Assembly: GCA_023334545.1 (NCBI GenBank)
Contig: JAADVB010000053.1
Location: 24,282-88,281 of the forward strand
DNA: 64,000 nucleotides
Reading direction: 5' to 3'
Origin: Salisapilia sapeloensis
Lineage: Eukaryota; Oomycota; Peronosporomycetes; Peronosporales; Salisapiliaceae
The position numbers and the translations under genes are program-made. Shown here one piece after another: positions 59,242 through 64,000 of this stretch (position 1 is the stretch's first letter; each line of letters begins with the position of its first letter). The notes beneath the pieces are model-generated. The model was not told the DNA's origin. It was given only the letters and a program-made list of their open reading frames with translations, and searched no databases.

Positions 59242-62145
59242 ATGGAAAGGTTTTACAACCGATACCATACTCCGTTTCGACGTACCCTATCCGCATCTCA
59301 AGATACCGCTGGAGTGAGGGCTCATAAAGTCTCAACAATGAATATCTTCAAAAACAAAGATAAACGGCTACGCAAGTACGCCAAAGCAGGGGATATCAAA
59401 GGAGTACGAAAAATGATCGGCAAGGGTGCGAATGTGAACTGGAAGAAACGAAAGTCAAATTTTACATCGTCATTGGCCGTAGCCGTACAAAAAGGTCATC
59501 TCGAAGTTACCAGGGTCTTACTCGAACATGGGGCAGACCCAAACGGAAGAGATGGCTTGAATAGAACTCCGCTTCATTACGCGATCTCCATGGGGCATGT
59601 GGAAATTGCAAAGCTGTTATTGGAAAACAGAGCAGACGTAAACGCAAAGAATGTCGCGAAAGGAAGCCTGCTTTCCGATGCCATCAGTTGTGGTAACACA
59701 GCGATAGCGAAGGTATTGATCGAATCGGGAGCAAACGTAAATAACCAAGACGTCGATGGCCTTACGCCATTGCACTTTGCTGCTGCTGATAGCAACATTG
59801 AAATTACTCGGCTTCTCCTAGAGAACGGTTCCGACGTTTCTGTCGCGAACAGAGTCCATCAAACCGCGCTTCATCAAGCAGCGTCGAGGATGAATGTGGA
59901 ATTGGTGCGTCTACTTGTGGAGAATGGCGCTGATGTGCATGTTTTTGACATGGAGTGCAAGTCACCACTACACTATGCCATTTATGCATCGGCTAATGAT
60001 GTATCCAAGGGCAAGGTAGTGGCGTACCTCCTATCTCATGGTGCTTCTATGACGAGCCAGGACGATGCTGGTGAAACGTTTTTGTGTGAAGCGATTCGAA
60101 GTCAATGCCTACCAGTCGTGAACGCGTTGCTACAGCACGGAGCAGACCCAAACGCAAAGGACAACAGTGGGAAGACTGCTATGGACTATGCCATTGAAAG
60201 TACAAATGCAAAGAAGCTAAAGCCTCTGGTGAAGCCATTTACAAGCACTATTAAAGCGATGGAGAGTGAGAATCGGGAAGCTTTACGAGGTTTTTTACGC
60301 CAGTCCATCGTTCGGGCATCAGTCGACGACATGATCGTTAGCTACAATGAATTGGAATACGGTGTCTATTTCCAAAAGAAGCCTGAATGGAAACGCGCAC
60401 TCGGCTGCGCCATGCACGATCACAAACTCGACATGCTTTACTTTGCATTCGAGACTGATAACACAGGCAAGAGGGACGCTATCTTTACTTGGATCAACAA
60501 CACAGCCTGGATTCAGAGAGCAGGTTTCTCAGACAGTTCGACATTAATGCAGCGAGCTGTCATTTTCCAAAACTTGAATGCTCTCGACCGCATGATATGC
60601 TTTGAAATTGAACCGTATGAAACTAGTAACGATTGCTTACTGGTGTCAGAAGCAGCCGATAGCGAAAAGCTCAAGGAGAAGACGCGTGATCAGATCATGG
60701 AGACCATGAAACTCCAATACACAGAGAATGCTCGACTTCTATTTCAGAGCTCAGAGATATCAATATCGGACCGGATCAAGCTGATTCAATCGACACTTTT
60801 TTTTTCCACATGCATGCATGAGCTCGTTCTCATCATGAACTTTGCTACGGAGCACCTTGAAGCAGCAGCACTCAAGTCAATGTGTCAAATGGCCTTGGAC
60901 ATGGCAATCCGTCGATCCTTTGTCTATGAAGATAAAGACCGAAGGCTATTCATCAAGATCATACTGGAATTGAGGAAGCGAAGCTTGCTACTGGAAGAAG
61001 AGAAGGATGACTTACTTGCAGAAGCGATTAAAGTGAATGCAGAGAATTCAATCTGGGTACGACGCATGAAAGCTTCAATCCAAAGACTCGATGAGCGTCT
61101 GACGGGTACGAGCAGAGGCTTGCAAGTACTTCAGGACAGCTTTAACGGACTTGTAGCGGCTCTGCAAGCAAAGGAGAGAGAGGAGGTCAAGAGAGCAAAG
61201 ATTCGACTAGCTGTATCACTCACCTGTACGTCGCTCTCGCTCTTTGGAGGCTCAGCCGTGAAAGAAGTCTTGGAATCCGTCGTCTTTATGAGCAACCCGG
61301 GGCTTGTACTCAACGCCATCACAGATACTTCAATAGGAACGGATAATGGAGTGGTAGTCAAGGCCAGGGTTAAAAGCGTACTTGAAGAGGCTTCCATCGC
61401 GTCTAATGACTTTGTAACGAAGCTACAAGAAGCCATGAGCAGATTGAGCGATACGAGTTCGAACGATCCAAGCACAGAAACGTCAGAGAAAATCGATCTC
61501 TTCAACAACCATTCGAGTATCACTTACCGAGACAAGGATGATTTCGACAAGCTAAAAATCATTCCTACTCGGCGTCTGACAATCGATGGACAGAAGGCGT
61601 ATCAAAATAAAGCAAAACCGAACGATACAATAAACCAAGTCTCTTTGGTGGATGTCGTCAGGATGCTTGTAAGACAGCAGAGAAACAAGAAAGAAGAATT
61701 CCAAGACGGACGTGCCAATAGTGAGAGCTCCGTGCGACCAGCAGTTAGTGTGAAGCCTACTTTTGTGGATTTATCCAAAATTTCCATGAAGGAACTTCGA
61801 ACACACCCGCTCCACTATGCTGTGTACACCAGCGCAGGTGACAAAGAGCAATTTGTCGAGTACGCGGAATCGATATTATCGGACGGACTCAGTATCAACG
61901 AAACAATGAGTCTTCACGTACGGGAAGATCATTTGTCGGGCGATTGGGAGGACATAGAATGCTCGGCCGTAATGTTCGCGTCGTATATGGGGTACGTGAA
62001 GATCGTCAAGTGGCTTCTTCTGCAAAATGGTCTGCAGATCATTGAACCAGGCTTTACTACTCGAAGTCGTGCAGAAGATGCAGCCAAGATTTGTCAAGCG
62101 GCTCAAGCGATATGTGATGCGAAAGATACGAAAACGAAGGATTAG
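59242..62145 (+). CDS. Ankyrin-repeat protein with a large unknown C-terminal domain
   Basis: An intronless frame of 967 residues, or 935 if it starts at the ATG at 59338 (MNIFKNKDKRLRKYAKAGD), which fits the paralogue better. About nine ankyrin units occupy residues 45-360 (LNRTPLHYAISMGHVEIAKL, VDGLTPLHFAAADSNIEITR, SGKTAMDYAIEST). A region shared with the decayed neighbour follows (LRGFLRQSIVRASVDDMIVS, KPEWKRALGCAMHDHKLDML). Then come helices and a coiled-coil-like part (RLDERLTGTSRGLQVLQDSF) with a short hydrophobic run (RLAVSLTCTSLSLFGGSAV). Two further ankyrin-like units appear near the end (HPLHYAVYTSAGD, MFASYMGYVKIVKWLLLQNG). No signal peptide. The unknown part matches nothing I can name. 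Confidence 0.85.
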   Translation: MERFYNRYHTPFRRTLSASQDTAGVRAHKVSTMNIFKNKDKRLRKYAKAGDIKGVRKMIGKGANVNWKKRKSNFTSSLAVAVQKGHLEVTRVLLEHGADPNGRDGLNRTPLHYAISMGHVEIAKLLLENRADVNAKNVAKGSLLSDAISCGNTAIAKVLIESGANVNNQDVDGLTPLHFAAADSNIEITRLLLENGSDVSVANRVHQTALHQAASRMNVELVRLLVENGADVHVFDMECKSPLHYAIYASANDVSKGKVVAYLLSHGASMTSQDDAGETFLCEAIRSQCLPVVNALLQHGADPNAKDNSGKTAMDYAIESTNAKKLKPLVKPFTSTIKAMESENREALRGFLRQSIVRASVDDMIVSYNELEYGVYFQKKPEWKRALGCAMHDHKLDMLYFAFETDNTGKRDAIFTWINNTAWIQRAGFSDSSTLMQRAVIFQNLNALDRMICFEIEPYETSNDCLLVSEAADSEKLKEKTRDQIMETMKLQYTENARLLFQSSEISISDRIKLIQSTLFFSTCMHELVLIMNFATEHLEAAALKSMCQMALDMAIRRSFVYEDKDRRLFIKIILELRKRSLLLEEEKDDLLAEAIKVNAENSIWVRRMKASIQRLDERLTGTSRGLQVLQDSFNGLVAALQAKEREEVKRAKIRLAVSLTCTSLSLFGGSAVKEVLESVVFMSNPGLVLNAITDTSIGTDNGVVVKARVKSVLEEASIASNDFVTKLQEAMSRLSDTSSNDPSTETSEKIDLFNNHSSITYRDKDDFDKLKIIPTRRLTIDGQKAYQNKAKPNDTINQVSLVDVVRMLVRQQRNKKEEFQDGRANSESSVRPAVSVKPTFVDLSKISMKELRTHPLHYAVYTSAGDKEQFVEYAESILSDGLSINETMSLHVREDHLSGDWEDIECSAVMFASYMGYVKIVKWLLLQNGLQIIEPGFTTRSRAEDAAKICQAAQAICDAKDTKTKD

Positions 62146-62809
62146 ATGCGATACATGACCTCCTCTTTTCTAAGAATGTATACAAAGTGTATTTTGATGT
62201 CAATAGGAAACTTGGTGATTATTGTTGTTGTAGTACGTCCATCGTATGATCCACGTGAACTGGTTGCGCCAGGGAGAGTACGTCCATTTCTTAAAAGCAG
62301 TGAGGTATAATCGCTACAATAGCTCCTAATTTGAGCTGAGCATTCGCTAAATAAACATTGCAAATCGGTCGCGTACTTCCTGAATTCAAGATAAATGATC
62401 TAATAGACGGCTTCTTGGAACCCGACGAGTTAATGGGTATAAAACTGGACATAGTCCATGAGAACTAAGCGATAGTCACGCCAATAAACAATATATATCA
62501 CTCTACTTGAGATGATGTTCATCCTTTGATTCAAATGATTGTCGGTGACAATTGTTTAAGAGATGCCCACGTATACAACTTCCGGAGATTAAATGGACTG
62601 ATGAATGAACATTAATAAAGATAACAAGTTATAAGGGTAATTTGTACTAAGAAAATTATCTATAAAAGTATCACTTCTTGAGCCTAACTTCACAGATCAA
62701 ACACCATGTTTACCCTCTTCCTTTCATCCCACAGTGATTTAATCATTGTGTCGAAGTCGCAGCTCTGTCATCTTCAGCCACGCCAGTTGTCGACCACGCT
62801 CTTGATTGT
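62146..62809. other. Intergenic region between convergent genes
   Basis: About 660 bp, AT-rich, with no supported gene, RNA or repeat. Confidence 0.4.
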
Positions 62810-64000
62810 TTAAAGCTCCGAAATGCTACCTCTCCATACTTTTTCAATCATCGTATCCAGCTCGTCTTCACCATCCGCACCACCTTGTGCGGAGTCGTCT
62901 TCACCCGAGAATCGTCTTTTCGACGCGACAACTTGAGCATTATTACTAGATGACGTGAACTGCACAAAAGCGTTTAAGGAGCCTTTCGTCGAAGGGCTGC
63001 GTTGGTCATTCTCGAACTCGTAGACTTCACCAGCGCTTGATTCCTTGTCGGCTAGATCGCTCGATCCTTCGTTCAGCTGCGAAATTCTTGACGGTTCAAT
63101 GGTGGTAGATCCACTGCCTTCCTTCTCGTATCGCCCCGCTCGTATTTCCTGTCGAGCTACCTTGTACGAGCTGACTCGGTTCGTGAAGTGGTCGAAAGTG
63201 AGACAGAGTCGAACCTTCTTGGCCATCAGCTTCAAGTCGGAACCGGATTCGAGTAGCTCCAGAGCAATCATGCACTTGCTACAGACGGACGAGTCACACA
63301 AGGTGCACGGGTAAGCTTTACGTATGGGCCCGAACTTCTTGTTGCAAGACCGACAGTTCGACTTATTTTAAGCTTCCCCGCTGCCAATAAAGCCCATCAC
63401 GTCATTCTTGTTCACATTCTTTCTTTGAAGGAGCCACGAGAGCTTCTTCATCTTCGCACAATGGGCCGAGGGCCAAGCATCCATTAGCCCACTGGCCAAC
63501 GGGACCACAGCGATTGAGTCGAGGAGGTTTTTTTCCAAGCACCTCGTAATATGCTTTAGTGAACACCCCAACCGATTGATCCGACGTGGGTTTGAAAAGG
63601 ACACAACTCGATATACGGCCCAGAATAATGCCTCGCCCATCGAGCGGCGGAGTGGATGGCAAGTCGACTGAATGCGCGAGATAATACTCGATGCGCTCGT
63701 CTTTATTGACTTGGAGAATGCCGTTCGCTCGAATGTAAACACCATCGCGGTCCTTGACAACTCCTCGGAGAGCTAGACTTGGACTACCAGCATGCCATTG
63801 GAGAACAGTGCAGAGATATGGGTGCTACAGAGTCGGCTTCTGGATCGTCGAGAGAATTTGGCAATTTGTCATCGCTTGTCGGGCGTAGTTCACACTTTGC
63901 AAAAGTGCAGCTTCGTCGCCATTGACGAGACCGAACAAGAGGTCGTCCATATTGCTTGAGATCGTCCCATTGCCGACGATGACTCGAGGCATTTGCCATC
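62810..64000 (-). pseudogene. FYVE/START-like gene with internal stop and frame breaks (partial)
   Basis: The minus-strand translation from the right edge (MDDLLFGLVNGDEAALLQSV, NCQILSTIQKPTL, then after a stop HPYLCTVLQWHAGSPSLALR, VVKDRDGVYIRANGILQVNK, IEYYLAHSVDLPSTPPLDGR) follows the START-like part of the large oomycete FYVE/START family. A TAG at 63825-63827 interrupts it. Downstream the frame shifts before a zinc-finger-like block (NCRSCNKKFGPIRKAYPCTL, CDSSVCSKCMIALELL), which then runs to a stop at 62810 through a Ser-rich tail. A 76-nt GT-AG intron could explain the second break, but no intron removes the TAG without deleting conserved residues. The gene starts beyond the window. 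A pseudogene is favoured. Confidence 0.6.

Overview
The window is eukaryotic nuclear DNA, most probably from an oomycete (Peronosporomycete). The reasons are: compact genes with short GT-AG introns (mostly 45-75 nt, with CTGAT/CTAAC-like branch sites); intergenic gaps often of only 70-300 bp; and a typical oomycete repertoire. That repertoire includes an intronless 7TM-receptor/phosphatidylinositol-phosphate-kinase fusion (GPCR-PIPK), FYVE zinc fingers fused to unusual partners, a FYVE/START-like gene, and an oomycete-type Inr promoter. I cannot name the genus. Gene models were rebuilt by reading splice sites by eye, so exon edges are inferences.

Bases 1-1,235 hold the cut 5' end of an unknown gene and a degenerate repeat that returns near 54 kb. 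Bases 1.2-52.4 kb form a gene-dense housekeeping block, in order: amino-acid permease; Sel1-repeat protein; cytosolic Phe-tRNA synthetase beta; two unknown genes; a TPR protein; a capping-enzyme-like protein; a coiled-coil protein; a beta-ketoacyl-ACP synthase; two tandem secreted 5'-nucleotidase-like phosphoesterases; a HIT hydrolase; an SDR-FYVE-ARM-BTB fusion; ATG11/FIP200; USP14/UBP6; a ZZ-finger protein; an SLC43-like transporter; a SAP-RCC1 protein; Rab1; an EPS15-like EH protein; EXO84; the SPB1 rRNA methyltransferase; COPI zeta; and GPCR-PIPK. Several serve membrane traffic (Rab1, COPI zeta, EXO84, EH protein, ATG11, FYVE fusion, PIPK), though nothing suggests co-regulation.

Bases 52.4-64 kb are gene-poor and accessory: the second repeat copy, a decayed ankyrin gene, an intact 967-residue ankyrin paralogue, long empty stretches, and a disrupted FYVE/START-like gene running off the right edge.

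Two observations stand out. First, the mRNA-capping-enzyme homologue (12,282-14,503) keeps the triphosphatase-guanylyltransferase layout and an open reading frame across its introns. It has lost the phosphatase Cys and Arg, the guanylyltransferase Lys (now Arg) and the whole OB-fold, so it looks like a conserved pseudoenzyme. Second, the SPB1 introns are 4-7 times longer than those of neighbouring genes and contain hairpin-hinge-hairpin-ACA structures. One is a textbook box H/ACA snoRNA (47,102-47,248) and two are a tandem pair (45,210-45,551). SPB1, itself an rRNA-modification gene, therefore appears to be a snoRNA host gene.
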